A DNA stretch of 44,138 nt from Pseudomonadota bacterium. GTDB lineage: Bacteria > Pseudomonadota > Gammaproteobacteria > Burkholderiales > Rhodocyclaceae. The translations under genes were made by a program, and so were the position numbers. Location of the stretch: positions 1 to 44,138 of the forward strand of contig JAGTRU010000032.1 in assembly GCA_018261905.1 (NCBI GenBank), given 5' to 3'. Positions within the stretch are counted from its first letter, which is position 1, and each line of letters begins with the position of its first letter. Below are positions 19,174 through 29,071 of this stretch, in pieces. A model generated the notes under the pieces. That model ran no database searches, was not told where the DNA came from, and was given only the letters and a program-made list of their open reading frames with translations.

Positions 19174-19927
19174 GCGGTTTTTCCGTCAATTGCTCGCTGG
19201 TCCGCCCGAATCGACGCTCGCGCTGCTGATACGAGGCAATGGCCTTGGCGAATTCCTCGGTATTGAAATCGGGCCACAGCGTCGGTGTGAAATAGAGCTC
19301 GGTATAGGCCAGTTGCCAGAGCAGGAAATTGCTGATGCGCTCCTCGCCACCGGTACGAATGAAGAGGTCCGGCTCCGGCGCATAATGCATCGAGAGATAG
19401 GGATCGAGGTCGGCCTCGCTCCAGCCTTCGCGTTTTTCCGGCTGGGCCGCCAGCATCTTGTTGACCCCCTGCATGACGTCCCAGCGCCCGCCGTAATTGG
19501 CCGCGACAGTCAGGTTGAGGCGGGTATTGCCGGCAGTCTTGACCTGAGCATCAGCGATCAGTTGCTGCAGACGGGCATCGAAAGGCGAAAGGTCGCCGAT
19601 GATGCGCAGGCGGACGCCGTTGCGATGGAGCTTGTCGACCTCCTGCTCAAGCGCCTTGACGAACAATTGCATGAGCAGAGAAACCTCTTCCTGGGGTCGC
19701 CGCCAGTTTTCGGAAGAAAAGGCAAACAGGGTCAGGTACTCGATGCCCTGTTCCAGACAGGCACGGACCATTTCGCGGACCAGCTCAACGCCCTTGACAT
19801 GCCCGGCGACCCGCGGCAGGAAGCGTTTCTTGGCCCAGCGACCGTTGCCATCCATGATGACGGCAACGTGCTTGGGCACGGCGGCAATCGTCGGAACCTG
19901 GCGCGTCGAACTCGAGAAAAGAGCCAT
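19166..19927 (-). CDS. uppS: Undecaprenyl diphosphate synthase
   Basis: A 253-residue cis-prenyltransferase that elongates farnesyl diphosphate to the C55 lipid carrier used for peptidoglycan and O-antigen. The catalytic [16 protein letters not shown] segment includes Asp26. The C-terminal [18 protein letters not shown] block binds isopentenyl diphosphate. A 29-base gap separates it from frr upstream; it overlaps cdsA by 8 bases. Confidence 0.96.
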   Translation of the reverse strand: MALFSSSTRQVPTIAAVPKHVAVIMDGNGRWAKKRFLPRVAGHVKGVELVREMVRACLEQGIEYLTLFAFSSENWRRPQEEVSLLMQLFVKALEQEVDKLHRNGVRLRIIGDLSPFDARLQQLIADAQVKTAGNTRLNLTVAANYGGRWDVMQGVNKMLAAQPEKREGWSEADLDPYLSMHYAPEPDLFIRTGGEERISNFLLWQLAYTELYFTPTLWPDFNTEEFAKAIASYQQRERRFGRTSEQLTEKPHA

Positions 19928-19956
19928 TCAGCGGGGCAGCGCGGTCGGGGTATTGC

Positions 19957-20514
19957 TCAAACCTGCATCAGCTCGGCCTCTTTGGCGGCGAGCATCTTGT
20001 CGACTTCGGCAATGTAACGATCGGTCAGTTTCTGCACATCGTCCTGGGCTCGACGCTCGTCGTCCTCGGGAATTTCACCCTTCTTCAGGGCATCTTTCAG
20101 ATGATTATTGGCATCGCGACGCAAATTGCGGATCGCCACCTTGGCCGCTTCGCCTTCGGTCTTGACCACCTTGATCAGATCGCGGCGGCGCTCTTCGGTC
20201 AGGGCCGGCATCGGCACGCGAATCAGGTCGCCCTGCGAGGCCGGGTTAAGACCGAGATCGGAATCGCGAATGGCCTTCTCGACTTTTTGCAGCATCGGCT
20301 TTTCCCAGGGCTGCACACCAATGGTACGGGCATCGATCAGGGTAATATTGGCCACTTGATTGACTGGCACCGGCGACCCGTAGTAATCGACATGCACATG
20401 GTCGAGCAGACCGATATGAGCCCGACCGGTACGAATTTTCTGCAGATCGTTCTTGAGCGACTCGAGCGATCGCTGCATCTTGCTTTCAGCGGTGGATTTG
20501 AGTTCGGCAATCAT
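19957..20514 (-). CDS. frr: Ribosome recycling factor
   Basis: A 185-residue factor that, with EF-G, splits ribosomes after termination. The start at 20514 ([13 protein letters not shown]) gives the exact family length and has an AGGGAGA site 7-8 bases upstream. A longer frame from 20532 adds six residues and overlaps pyrH, so it is less likely. Conserved segments are [27 protein letters not shown] and the closing helical arm. Confidence 0.97.
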   Translation of the reverse strand: MIAELKSTAESKMQRSLESLKNDLQKIRTGRAHIGLLDHVHVDYYGSPVPVNQVANITLIDARTIGVQPWEKPMLQKVEKAIRDSDLGLNPASQGDLIRVPMPALTEERRRDLIKVVKTEGEAAKVAIRNLRRDANNHLKDALKKGEIPEDDERRAQDDVQKLTDRYIAEVDKMLAAKEAELMQV

Positions 20515-20525
20515 CTTATTCTCCC

Positions 20526-21242
20526 TCAGCAATAGACCAGCGTGCCTTCATCTTCGCCACAAACCACGCGCTTCAGCGCGCCGGCCTTGAAAATGGAGAA
20601 CACATTGATCGGCAATTTCTGGTCGCGACACAGCGCGAAGGCGGTCGCATCCATGACCGCCAGATTACTGGAGATCGCTTCGTTGAAGCTGATCTTGTCA
20701 AAACGCGTGGCGGAAGGATCCTTCTTCGGGTCGGCAGTATAAATGCCATCAACCTTGGTCGCCTTGAGCACGATTTCCGCACCGATTTCCGAACCGCGCA
20801 GGGCTGCAGCAGTATCGGTGGTGAAGAAGGGGTTGCCGGTACCGGCCCCGAAGATGACAACCTTGCCCTCTTCGAGATAGCGAATGGCCTTGCCGCGGAT
20901 GTAGGGCTCGACCACCTGTTCGATATTCAGCGCCGACTGCACGCGGGCGTTCAGACCGCCCTGGCGCATGGCATCGGACAGCGCCATGGCATTCATCACC
21001 GTGGCCAGCATGCCCATGTAATCGGCGGTGGCTCTATCCATCCCGGTGGCCGTACCGGCCATGCCGCGAAAGATGTTGCCGCCGCCAATCACGACGCCGA
21101 TTTCCACCCCGAGGTCGGATACCGCCCTGATCTCCGCAACAATCCCGGCGATGGTCTGCGGGTTGATGCCGTAGGCGTCGTTGCCCATCAGGGCCTCGCC
21201 GGAGAGTTTGAGGAGGATCCGCTTGTATTTGGGTGTAGTCAT
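20526..21242 (-). CDS. pyrH: UMP kinase
   Basis: A 238-residue hexameric amino-acid-kinase-fold enzyme that phosphorylates UMP to UDP. Key features are [13 protein letters not shown] at the N-terminus, [10 protein letters not shown], and the C-terminal [19 protein letters not shown]. It sits between tsf (20-base gap) and frr (11-base gap) in the usual order. Confidence 0.97.
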   Translation of the reverse strand: MTTPKYKRILLKLSGEALMGNDAYGINPQTIAGIVAEIRAVSDLGVEIGVVIGGGNIFRGMAGTATGMDRATADYMGMLATVMNAMALSDAMRQGGLNARVQSALNIEQVVEPYIRGKAIRYLEEGKVVIFGAGTGNPFFTTDTAAALRGSEIGAEIVLKATKVDGIYTADPKKDPSATRFDKISFNEAISSNLAVMDATAFALCRDQKLPINVFSIFKAGALKRVVCGEDEGTLVYC

Positions 21243-21262
21243 CGGCGCTTTTTCCTTAACGA

Positions 21263-22162
21263 TTACTTCTTGGCAGCAGCAGCGGCAGCCTGGGCAGCCA
21301 CTTCGGCGGCAAAGTCATCAACCTTCTTCTCGATGCCTTCACCGACCAGGAACAGGCTGAAGCCAGCGACGGAAGCGCCCTTGGCCTTGAGTAGCTGCTC
21401 GATGGTTTGCTTGCCGTCTTCGGCCTTGACGAAAACCTGGCTGAGCAGGGTGACGTCCTTCAGATACTTCTGCACGGTACCTTCGGCGATCTTTTCCAGC
21501 ATCGCTTCCGGCTTGCCAGCTTCGCGGGCCTTTTCGATGGCGACGCGACGCTCGGTATCGAGCAGCTCGGCGGGAACGCCGGAGGCATCGAGCGACTTCG
21601 GCTTGGAAGCAGCGATGTGCATCGCCAGATCCTTGCCTAGCTGGTCATCACCACCGACCAGATCAACCACGACACCGACCTTGGAACCACCGTGGATGTA
21701 GGACAGCAGCTTGCCCTTGGCTTCGAAACGCACGAAACGACGGATCGTCATGTTTTCGCCGATCTTGCCGACCAGTGCGGAACGGGTCGACTCGACGGTA
21801 CCTTCGCCCATCGGCAGCGCCGACAGGGCAGCCACGTCAGCCGGATTGCCGGAAGCCACCAAAGCGGCGCTGCCATTGGCCAGAGCGATGAATTCGTCGT
21901 TCTTGGCGACGAAGTCGGTTTCGCTATTGACTTCGATCATCGCACCGAGCTTACCATCAGCCGAGATGCTGATCGCCACGATACCTTCGGCGGCGATGCG
22001 GGTCGCGGCCTTGGAAGCCTTGTTACCCAGCTTGACGCGAAGGATTTCCTCGGCCTTGACCATGTCACCATCGGCTTCGGTCAGCGCCTTCTTGCATTCC
22101 ATCATGGGCGCGTCGGTCTTGCCGCGCAGTTCTGCCACCATGCCTGCGGTAATTGCCGCCAT
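21263..22162 (-). CDS. tsf: Translation elongation factor Ts
   Basis: A 299-residue guanine-nucleotide exchange factor for EF-Tu. The N-terminal UBA-like domain contains [16 protein letters not shown]. The core carries the [10 protein letters not shown] motif that contacts the EF-Tu Mg/nucleotide site. The C-terminus has an alanine- and lysine-rich tail. A good GGAGATAAGT site precedes the ATG. A terminator-like hairpin sits between it and rpsB, probably setting the S2 to EF-Ts ratio. Confidence 0.97.
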   Translation of the reverse strand: MAAITAGMVAELRGKTDAPMMECKKALTEADGDMVKAEEILRVKLGNKASKAATRIAAEGIVAISISADGKLGAMIEVNSETDFVAKNDEFIALANGSAALVASGNPADVAALSALPMGEGTVESTRSALVGKIGENMTIRRFVRFEAKGKLLSYIHGGSKVGVVVDLVGGDDQLGKDLAMHIAASKPKSLDASGVPAELLDTERRVAIEKAREAGKPEAMLEKIAEGTVQKYLKDVTLLSQVFVKAEDGKQTIEQLLKAKGASVAGFSLFLVGEGIEKKVDDFAAEVAAQAAAAAAKK

Positions 22163-22180
22163 ACTTATCTCCTGAGCTGA

Positions 22181-22208
22181 TAAAACAGGCGGAGCCTATG
22201 GCCCCGCC
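22181..22208 (-). terminator. Attenuator-like hairpin between rpsB and tsf
   Basis: On the minus-strand transcript GGCGGGGCC pairs with GGCTCCGCC around an ATA loop, with one mismatched pair, and TGTTTTATC follows. It lies 10 bases after the rpsB stop. Partial termination here would lower tsf expression relative to rpsB, as is known between these genes in enterics. Confidence 0.55.
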
Positions 22209-22217
22209 ATTGCAAGC

Positions 22218-22967
22218 TTATTGCGCTGCTTCGTCCTGAACTTCAACGAACTCGTCGTCACCGCCGGCGGCAACGATATCCTGAACAACCTGGCTGCGGC
22301 CTTCGAGGATGGCATCGGCAACGCCACGGGCGTAGAGCTGGATGGCGCGGGACGAGTCATCGTTACCCGGGATGACGTAAGCCACGCCAGCCGGCGAGTG
22401 GTTGGTATCGACCACGCCGATGACCGGAATACCGAGCTTTTCGGCTTCGGTGATGGCAATCTTGTGGTAACCGACGTCGATCACGAAGATGGCATCCGGC
22501 AGACCGGCCATATCCTTGATGCCACCGATGGACTTCTGCAGCTTTTCCAGTTCGCGACGGAAGGTCAGCGCTTCCTTCTTCGGCATCTTTTCCAGATCAC
22601 CGGCTTCAACGGCGATTTCCATTTCCTTCAGACGCTTGATCGAGGTCTTGACCGTCTTGAAGTTGGTCAGCATGCCACCCAGCCAGCGCTGGTCAACGAA
22701 CGGCGCGCCAGCGCGCTGGGCTTCCTGGGCGATGATTTCGCGGGCCTGACGCTTGGTGCCGACAAACAGGATATTGCCGCGATTGGAAGACAGCTTCTTC
22801 ACGAAAGCGATGGCTTCGTTGTACTTGGCCAGGGTCTTTTCAAGATTGACGATGTGAATCTTGTTGCGGGCGCCGAAGATGTACGGGGCCATCTTGGGGG
22901 ACCAGAAACGGGTTTGGTGGCCGAAGTGAACACCAGCCTCCAGCATTTCGCGCATAGTAACGGACAT
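22218..22967 (-). CDS. rpsB: 30S ribosomal protein S2
   Basis: A 249-residue ribosomal protein. The start at 22967 ([20 protein letters not shown]) matches the family and is preceded by AAGGAG at 22975-22980; a frame upstream to 22997 adds ten non-conserved residues and is rejected. [20 protein letters not shown] and the [12 protein letters not shown] region are typical. It leads the long cluster that runs to the SpoU methylase. Its leader (22968-23124) has potential regulatory structure. Confidence 0.97.
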   Translation of the reverse strand: MSVTMREMLEAGVHFGHQTRFWSPKMAPYIFGARNKIHIVNLEKTLAKYNEAIAFVKKLSSNRGNILFVGTKRQAREIIAQEAQRAGAPFVDQRWLGGMLTNFKTVKTSIKRLKEMEIAVEAGDLEKMPKKEALTFRRELEKLQKSIGGIKDMAGLPDAIFVIDVGYHKIAITEAEKLGIPVIGVVDTNHSPAGVAYVIPGNDDSSRAIQLYARGVADAILEGRSQVVQDIVAAGGDDEFVEVQDEAAQ

Positions 22968-23130
22968 AGTAAAACTCCTTAAGGGTTGAACCGCCACCCA
23001 CCGGAAACGCCCGCCATTCTTGTATTCTGGCGCGCACCCTTAATCGGCGGATGTGAGGATTTTGGTTGGCCACACCACGTGCCCAACCGTTTCTTTGGGC
23101 TATACGGCCCAGAAAAACCGCGCAATTATA
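22968..23130 (-). promoter_or_regulatory. rpsB promoter (extended -10) and structured leader
   Basis: On the minus strand TGCTATAAT (-10 hexamer at 23125-23130) forms an extended -10 element; no convincing -35 was found. The roughly 150-base leader contains several hairpins, among them GGTTGG...CCAACC. It also has an 8-base segment (23036-23043) exactly complementary to 22979-22986, which overlaps the first two bases of the Shine-Dalgarno AAGGAG. Such pairing could control S2 translation; S2 is known to autoregulate in E. coli. The structure is an inference from complementarity. Confidence 0.5.
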
Positions 23131-23167
23131 GCAGCAGAACAGTCGACTAAAAAGCTCATTGACCGTT

Positions 23168-24067
23168 CTATTTGCCCGCCAGCACCTGCAGAACACGTTC
23201 GAGTGCCGGTTGCCAGTCGGGCATCTGGAGAGCGAAATCGTTTTCCAGGCGCCCACAATCGAGTCGGGAATTGGCCGGCCGGGCGGCCGGCGTCGGATAT
23301 TCCGCCGTCGTGATCGAGCGAATAGCCTCCGGCTGCAGCAGCAGATTGGCCCCCGGCAGCTTGGCGGCGGCCGCGATAATGCTCCTGGCGAACTCGCACC
23401 AGCTAACCGGCCGCGTCGCCGCCAGGTGATACAACCGGTTTTCTCCGTTTTCCAGCAACTGTCCGCGGCGCAACATGGCCAGCGCGATCGTCGTCACCGT
23501 GGCGATCAGTTCGGCCGGCGTTGGCGAGCCGATCTGGTCATCGACCACGTTCAGACTGGCCTTTTCGCCGGCCAGACGGAGAATGGTTTTGACGAAATTG
23601 CCGCCGCGCTCGCCGAATACCCAGCTAGTACGAAAGATCAGGGATTTGCCGCCGACCGCCCGGATCGCCTCCTCGCCGGCCAACTTGCTCCGCCCATAAA
23701 CGCTTTGCGGCGCCGGCACATCGGTCTCGAGGTAAGGCGTAAGCTTCCGCCCATCGTAAACATAGTCCGTCGAATAATGTACCAGCAGCGCCCCCAGGCT
23801 CGCCGCCTCCTCAGCCAGAATACCCGGGACCTGGCCATTGATACAGAAAGCCAGCTCCGGCTCCGATTCAGCCTTGTCGACTGCGGTATAAGCCGCAGCA
23901 TTGACAATCACCGTCGGTTTAATTGCCCGCACCAGGGAACGAATTTGCCCCGGGTCGGCCAAATTGCACTCAGCTCGCCCGCAGGCAACCAGCCGCCCCT
24001 GGGGCGCCAGGGCGCGCTGCAATTGCCAACCAAGCTGACCGTCCTTACCCAACAAAAAAACACTCAT
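23168..24067 (-). CDS. rfbD: dTDP-4-dehydrorhamnose reductase
   Basis: A 299-residue extended short-chain reductase that makes dTDP-L-rhamnose, the last step of the RmlABCD route. The N-terminal glycine loop is LLGKDGQLGWQL (Gly7, Gly10, Gly13). HYSTDYVYDG and the catalytic Tyr124-x3-Lys128 (YGRSK) follow. No rmlA, rmlB or rmlC is nearby, and the neighbouring genes are rpsB (same strand) and map (divergent). A related NAD-dependent sugar reductase remains possible, but the overall match to RmlD is good. Confidence 0.88.
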   Translation of the reverse strand: MSVFLLGKDGQLGWQLQRALAPQGRLVACGRAECNLADPGQIRSLVRAIKPTVIVNAAAYTAVDKAESEPELAFCINGQVPGILAEEAASLGALLVHYSTDYVYDGRKLTPYLETDVPAPQSVYGRSKLAGEEAIRAVGGKSLIFRTSWVFGERGGNFVKTILRLAGEKASLNVVDDQIGSPTPAELIATVTTIALAMLRRGQLLENGENRLYHLAATRPVSWCEFARSIIAAAAKLPGANLLLQPEAIRSITTAEYPTPAARPANSRLDCGRLENDFALQMPDWQPALERVLQVLAGK

Positions 24068-24188
24068 CGATGCACTCGTGATTTAAGACAGGAAAAGGGC
24101 GCCAGTATGCCATTCCCCTCGCCCCGATTTTGCGAAACAGTGTCCATCATTTATCCTTGACCATTCACCTACGTTGAACAGAACAGCC

Positions 24189-24989
24189 ATGAGCATCACA
24201 ATCAAGACGCCGGAAGAAATCGAAAAAATGCGCGTCGCCGGCCGACTCGCCTCTGAAGTCCTCGACTACATCGAGCCCTTTGTCAAAGTTGGCGTGACCA
24301 CCGAAGAACTCGACCGCCTTTGCCATGACCTGATGGTCAATGTCCAGGGCTGCATTCCCGCCCCGCTCAATTACGCGCCTTCCGGCTACGACCCCTACCC
24401 CAAGTCGATCTGCACCTCGATCAACCAGCAGGTCTGCCACGGCGTGCCGAGCGATCGCGTCCTGAAGAACGGCGACATCGTCAATCTCGACATCACCACC
24501 ATCAAGGACGGTTATCACGGCGACACCAGCCGCATGTTCATCGTCGGCGAAGGCTCGATCCAGGCCAAACGCCTCTGCGAAATTACCTTCGAATGCATGT
24601 GGCTGGGCATTTCGGTCGTCCGCGCCGGCGCCTATCTCGGCGATATCGGCGCAGTGATCCAGAAACACGCCGAAAAGAACGGCTATTCGGTGGTTCGCGA
24701 ATTCTGCGGCCACGGCATCGGCAAGAAATTCCACGAAGACCCACAGGTCCTGCATTACGGCAAGGCCGGCAGTGGCCCACGCCTGGAACCGGGGATGATG
24801 TTCACCATTGAGCCGATGATCAATGCCGGCAAGGCGGCAATCCGCGAAATGAACGACGGCTGGACCATCGTCACCAAGGACCGCAGCCTTTCCGCGCAAT
24901 TCGAGCACACCCTGCTGGTCACCGAAACCGGCTACGAAATCATGACCCTTTCCGCCGGCAGCCGCCCCAAGCCGGAATGGATCAAGTAA
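24189..24989 (+). CDS. map: Methionine aminopeptidase, type I
   Basis: A 266-residue metalloenzyme that removes the initiator methionine from nascent proteins. All five metal ligands are in place: Asp101, Asp112, His175, Glu208 and Glu239, each exactly four positions beyond its E. coli counterpart. The ATG at 24189 ([14 protein letters not shown]) fits the family; a TTG at 24174 would add five residues and is not favoured. Its stop overlaps the glnD start by one base. In many proteobacteria map lies next to rpsB in divergent orientation; here rfbD is inserted between them. Confidence 0.96.
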   Translation: MSITIKTPEEIEKMRVAGRLASEVLDYIEPFVKVGVTTEELDRLCHDLMVNVQGCIPAPLNYAPSGYDPYPKSICTSINQQVCHGVPSDRVLKNGDIVNLDITTIKDGYHGDTSRMFIVGEGSIQAKRLCEITFECMWLGISVVRAGAYLGDIGAVIQKHAEKNGYSVVREFCGHGIGKKFHEDPQVLHYGKAGSGPRLEPGMMFTIEPMINAGKAAIREMNDGWTIVTKDRSLSAQFEHTLLVTETGYEIMTLSAGSRPKPEWIK

Positions 24990-27547
24990 TGAGTTGCGAC
25001 GTCGCCACCCTGCGTGCCGAAGTAAAATCCATTCAAAACAAACTGCAACAGGATTACGCACAGAATGGCGACGCTCTGGCCCTCCTCCGTTCGCGCAGCC
25101 TGGAAGTCGATTCCGTTCTGCAGCGCCTGTGGGCCTCGCTGGCTTTCCCGGCCACCCTCGCCCTGGCGGCGGTCGGCGGTTACGGACGGGGAGAGCTCTA
25201 CCCGGCCTCCGACATCGACTTGCTGATCCTGCTCCCCGGCGAGGCCAGCCCGGCCCTGCAGGGGAAGCTGGAAAAACTGATCGGCCATTTCTGGGACATC
25301 GGCCTGGAAATCGGCCATAGCGTTCGCACCGTGCAGGAATGTCTCGACGAATCCGCCAACGACATCACGGTGCAAACCGCCTTGCTGGAAGCACGCTGGC
25401 TGACCGGCAGCCACAAACTCTTCTCGACCTTCCAAAAACGCCTGGCCGGCAATCTCGACCCCCGGGCTTTTTTCGAAGCCAAGAAACTCGAGCAGCAGGA
25501 ACGCTATCTGCGTTTCAACGAAACGCCCTACAGCCTGGAACCCAATTGCAAGGAAGCCCCCGGCGGCCAACGCGACCTGCAGGTCATTTTCTGGATCGCC
25601 AAGGCGGCCGGCTATGGCTCGACCTGGGCCGAACTGGAAAAAAACGGCATCGTCACCAGCGAAGGCGCCCGTCAAGCCGAAAACAGTGAAGACTACCTGC
25701 GCCATCTGCGCATCCGTCTACACCTCACCGTCGGCCGGCGCGAAGACCGCCTGCTTTTCGATTACCAGAACGGCCTCGCCGCCCAGTTCGGCTTTGCCTC
25801 GAACGAGGCCAAACGCGCCTCCGAGCAGTTCATGCAGGCGTATTACCGCAACGCCAAGTCGATCACCGTACTCAACACCATCCTGTTGCAGAACATGGGC
25901 GCCGCGCTGTCGCCGCAAAACGAACAGACGCCGCAAATCCTCGACGAGGATTTCCAGATGGTCGGCAATCTACTCGACCTGCGCGACGAAGACCTCTATG
26001 TCCGCAAGCCGGGGGCCATTTTCGACAGTTTCCTGCTGATGCAGGAACGCCACGAGCTGCACGGCATGACTGCCCGCACCTTGCGTGCCCTATGGCGGGC
26101 CGGCGAGCGCATCGACCCGAAATTCCGCGCCGACCCGGCCAACAAGGCCGCCTTTTTGCGTCTCCTGCAAAGCGACCGCGGCATCATCCACGAATTCCGG
26201 CGGATGAACCAACTCGACATTCTCGGCGCCTACCTGCCGAATTTCGGGCGGATCGTCGGCCAGATGCAGCATGACCTGTTCCATGTATACACCGTCGACC
26301 AGCATATCCTGCAGGTCCTGCGCAACCTCCGGCGCTTCACGATGAGCGAATTCGCCCACGAATACCCGCTCTGTTCGCGGGTCATGAGCGAGTTCGATGC
26401 GCCCTGGCTGCTTTACATCGCCGCCCTCTTCCACGACATCGCCAAAGGCCGCGGCGGCGACCATTCGGCACTGGGAACGGAAGACGCCCGGGAGTTCTGC
26501 CAAGCCCACGGCCTGACCCCGGCAGATACCGAACTCGTCGTCTGGCTGGTGGGCAATCATCTGAACATGTCCCAGGTGGCGCAAAAGGAAGACCTCAGCG
26601 ACCCCGACGTGATTGCCAATTTCAGCCAACGGGTCGGCGATGCGCGCCATCTGGCCGCGCTCTACCTGCTCACCCATGCCGACATCCGGGGCACCAGCCC
26701 GAAGGTCTGGAACCAGTGGAAAGGCAAGTTACTGGCCGACCTTTACTACCTGACCCTGCATCACCTCGAGCATGATGAAGCCCCCGCCCGCCAGGGCATC
26801 ATCGCCCAGCGCCAGGCCGAAGCCATGCGCCTGCTGCGCTTTTTCGCGCTCTCCGAAACCGTCCATGAACGCTTGTGGAAACAACTCGACACGGTATATT
26901 TCCTGCGCCATTCGGCGGAAGAAATCGCTTGGCATACGCGCTCGCTGCATTACCGGATCTACAACAACCAGCCCGTCGTCCGCGCCCGCCTCTACCAGGA
27001 AGGCGAAGGTCTGCAGGTGATGGTGTACACCCAGGACCAGCCCGATCTCTTTGCCCGCATCGTCGGCTTCTTCGCGCGCAACGGCTACAGTATCGTCGAT
27101 GCCAAGATTCACACCACGGCCCACGGTTACGCCCTCGACAGCTTCGTTGTCCTCGACATCGAAAACCGCGACACCGACCGCGAGATGGTCAGCTACATCG
27201 AACACGAGCTGGAGCAGCGCCTGATACAACAGCTCCCACCCGAAGCCCCGTCGTCCGGCCGCCTGTCACGGCAGGTCAAGCATTTCCCGATCAAGCCGGA
27301 AGCCAGTATCCAGGGCGACGAACGCGGCACCCATTTCATCCTCTCGCTAACCGCGGCCGACCGCCCCGGCCTCCTTTACGCGGTCGCCAACACCCTGGCC
27401 GAACACGGTGCCAACCTGCACACCGCCAAGATCACGACGCTCGGCGAACGGGCGGAAGACGTCTTCCTGATCAGCGGCGGCGACCTGCGCGAAAGCACCA
27501 GCCGCATCCGTTTGGAAACGGAATTGATGGAACGCTTGAAGGTTTAG
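24989..27547 (+). CDS. glnD: Bifunctional uridylyltransferase/uridylyl-removing enzyme GlnD
   Basis: An 852-residue sensor of glutamine that uridylylates PII proteins when nitrogen is scarce and removes UMP when glutamine is high. The nucleotidyltransferase site [15 protein letters not shown] (63-77) has both catalytic aspartates, 75 and 77. The HD domain for UMP removal carries His482-Asp483 in [14 protein letters not shown]. Two ACT domains (about 675-750 and 782-852) bind glutamine. The ATG at 24989 overlaps the map TAA; an in-frame upstream ATG at 24977 is inside map and disfavoured. Confidence 0.97.
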   Translation: MSCDVATLRAEVKSIQNKLQQDYAQNGDALALLRSRSLEVDSVLQRLWASLAFPATLALAAVGGYGRGELYPASDIDLLILLPGEASPALQGKLEKLIGHFWDIGLEIGHSVRTVQECLDESANDITVQTALLEARWLTGSHKLFSTFQKRLAGNLDPRAFFEAKKLEQQERYLRFNETPYSLEPNCKEAPGGQRDLQVIFWIAKAAGYGSTWAELEKNGIVTSEGARQAENSEDYLRHLRIRLHLTVGRREDRLLFDYQNGLAAQFGFASNEAKRASEQFMQAYYRNAKSITVLNTILLQNMGAALSPQNEQTPQILDEDFQMVGNLLDLRDEDLYVRKPGAIFDSFLLMQERHELHGMTARTLRALWRAGERIDPKFRADPANKAAFLRLLQSDRGIIHEFRRMNQLDILGAYLPNFGRIVGQMQHDLFHVYTVDQHILQVLRNLRRFTMSEFAHEYPLCSRVMSEFDAPWLLYIAALFHDIAKGRGGDHSALGTEDAREFCQAHGLTPADTELVVWLVGNHLNMSQVAQKEDLSDPDVIANFSQRVGDARHLAALYLLTHADIRGTSPKVWNQWKGKLLADLYYLTLHHLEHDEAPARQGIIAQRQAEAMRLLRFFALSETVHERLWKQLDTVYFLRHSAEEIAWHTRSLHYRIYNNQPVVRARLYQEGEGLQVMVYTQDQPDLFARIVGFFARNGYSIVDAKIHTTAHGYALDSFVVLDIENRDTDREMVSYIEHELEQRLIQQLPPEAPSSGRLSRQVKHFPIKPEASIQGDERGTHFILSLTAADRPGLLYAVANTLAEHGANLHTAKITTLGERAEDVFLISGGDLRESTSRIRLETELMERLKV

Positions 27548-27558
27548 AGAGCAGCGGC

Positions 27559-27588
27559 AAGGGGCAAGCCGAAAAGGCAACGCCCCTT
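27559..27588. terminator. Possible bidirectional hairpin between glnD and the phosphorylase gene
   Basis: AAGGGGC (27559-27565) pairs with GCCCCTT (27582-27588) in the 50-base gap between two convergent genes. There is no T-tract on either side, so it is a weak candidate for a shared transcription end. Confidence 0.3.
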
Positions 27589-27597
27589 ACGCGGCGG

Positions 27598-28368
27598 TCA
27601 GGAAGCGGCCGATTCCTGACAGGGTTCCAGTTGACAGCCGACCAGCTTCTCGATGACCGCCCGGACACGCCCCATTGCCCCCTGCAAGACGTCATCCAGA
27701 CTTTCAAAATGGATCCCATGGGCGCTGCTACCGCGCCCGGCGGCATGATTGGCGACGACGTTGATGGCCGCATAAGGCAAGCCCAGTTCGCGGGCCAGCG
27801 CCGCCTCCGGCATACCGGTCATGCCGACCAGATCCACGCCATCCCGCTCCAGACGATTGACTTCGGCTGCCGTTTCAAGGCGTGGTCCTTGCGTGGCGGC
27901 ATAGACGCCACCGATCTTGATCTCGATATTCAGGGCTTCGCCGGCTTCGCGGATGCGCCGACAAAGCTCGGCATCATAGGGCTCGGTGAAATCGATATGG
28001 GTGACCGGCGTGCCGTTGCCGTCAAAATAGGTCGACTTGCGGCCCCAGGTGTAATCGATGATCTGGTCCGGCAAGACGATATCGCCCGGCTGCAGGTCGG
28101 GGCGAATGCCGCCGACCGAGGCCACGGAAATGATGCCGCTGGCCTTATGGTGATGCAGCGCCCAGAGATTGGCGCGGTAATTGACCATATGCGGCGGAAT
28201 CGTGTGGCCATAGCCGTGGCGCGGCAGGAACATCGCCGGCTGGCCGCAGATCTGGCCAAAAACGACGGGACCCGACGGCTCGCCGTAGGGGGTGCGAACC
28301 ACTTCACGGTGCGAAACGTCCAGGTTGGACAGCGTCGTCAGACCACTTCCGCCGATGATTGCCAGCAT
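27598..28368 (-). CDS. S-methyl-5'-thioinosine phosphorylase-like (MTAP/PNP family)
   Basis: A 256-residue phosphorylase of the MTAP/PNP family that splits a 5'-methylthio-nucleoside into base and methylthioribose-1-phosphate. The phosphate loop GGSGL is at 6-10, with RHGYGH at 50-55 and VNYRANLWAL following. The base-specificity segment reads VANHAAG. Asn207 and Ala209 stand where methylthioadenosine phosphorylases have two aspartates. Asn at this site is the PNP-like choice for 6-oxopurines, so methylthioinosine, as in the Pseudomonas aeruginosa enzyme, is the likelier substrate. The hpt gene two positions upstream would salvage the hypoxanthine released. Methylthioadenosine itself remains an alternative. 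Confidence 0.85.
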   Translation of the reverse strand: MLAIIGGSGLTTLSNLDVSHREVVRTPYGEPSGPVVFGQICGQPAMFLPRHGYGHTIPPHMVNYRANLWALHHHKASGIISVASVGGIRPDLQPGDIVLPDQIIDYTWGRKSTYFDGNGTPVTHIDFTEPYDAELCRRIREAGEALNIEIKIGGVYAATQGPRLETAAEVNRLERDGVDLVGMTGMPEAALARELGLPYAAINVVANHAAGRGSSAHGIHFESLDDVLQGAMGRVRAVIEKLVGCQLEPCQESAAS

Positions 28369-28369
28369 A

Positions 28370-29071
28370 TTATTTTTTCCTTTCGGCCAGCAGCGAAGCC
28401 AGCGTCGGCACCACGCTTTTCAGCGACGGGTGCGATTTGCGGATTTTTTCGAGATCGAGGGTAGCGTCATCCAGCTTGCGATAGAGGGCATTTCTGCGCT
28501 CGGCGGCAAACGGCAGATCAAGCAAGGTCTTGCCGCTGTGGTAACGGACCAGGGTATCGCGACCGATATCCTTGGCCTGCCAGGGGATCGCCGTTCGATC
28601 GACGTAATGCAGGGCGCTCACGCTGGGCAGACTGGCGGCCAGCTCGGCCACCGCCCGATGGATTTTTTCGCGATAGGCGGCGACCGCCTGCCCGGCATCG
28701 CTCGGCGTTGCCCCGGTGGTTTCGGCCGGAGCCCCCATCAACCAGCAGACCACGGTTTCCGGCGCAAACGCTTCGATACGGGCGCGCTGCTCGGCATCGA
28801 GCGCCGTCACTTCGCACTGGATCAGGCTCACCTCCTGACCGGCGGTACGCCCCCGGGTGGCGTCCAGACATTCGACCAGACTATCGACAGCGAGCACACT
28901 CAAGCCACGGGCGGCCAGCGCCTGGGTGGCATAACCGACCCCGCAGCCGACTTCCAGCACGCTCTTGCCCGGCACCAGCGCCGCCATCCATTCGTAATCA
29001 CCGCGCCGGACGTAGGCTGCGCCTTCCTCTTCCCAGTAGCCGATGAAATCGGCGACAGTCGCCCCGCTCAT
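28370..29071 (-). CDS. Class I SAM-dependent methyltransferase, substrate unknown
   Basis: A 233-residue soluble protein with a clear SAM-binding motif VLEVGCGVG at 38-46 and a motif II acidic residue in VLAVDSL. The middle holds an unusual CWLMGAPAE segment, and the lysine-rich C-terminal helix reads like LASLLAERKK. I do not recognise the substrate family. It sits between hpt (1-base overlap) and the thioinosine phosphorylase (1-base gap), so it is almost certainly co-expressed with purine salvage genes; a nucleotide-linked or small-molecule acceptor is a guess. Confidence 0.8.
   Translation of the reverse strand: MSGATVADFIGYWEEEGAAYVRRGDYEWMAALVPGKSVLEVGCGVGYATQALAARGLSVLAVDSLVECLDATRGRTAGQEVSLIQCEVTALDAEQRARIEAFAPETVVCWLMGAPAETTGATPSDAGQAVAAYREKIHRAVAELAASLPSVSALHYVDRTAIPWQAKDIGRDTLVRYHSGKTLLDLPFAAERRNALYRKLDDATLDLEKIRKSHPSLKSVVPTLASLLAERKK

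Noticed and set aside
22968..22997. A ten-residue N-terminal extension of S2
   Set aside because: The ATG at 22967 has a strong AAGGAG and gives the conserved N-terminus; the extension is not conserved.
8216..24067. The lipid A, Bam and translation cluster as a possible novel system
   Set aside because: Gene order and content are the standard proteobacterial arrangement; only the LpxA ruler residue, the rpsB leader and the rfbD insertion were worth separate comment.
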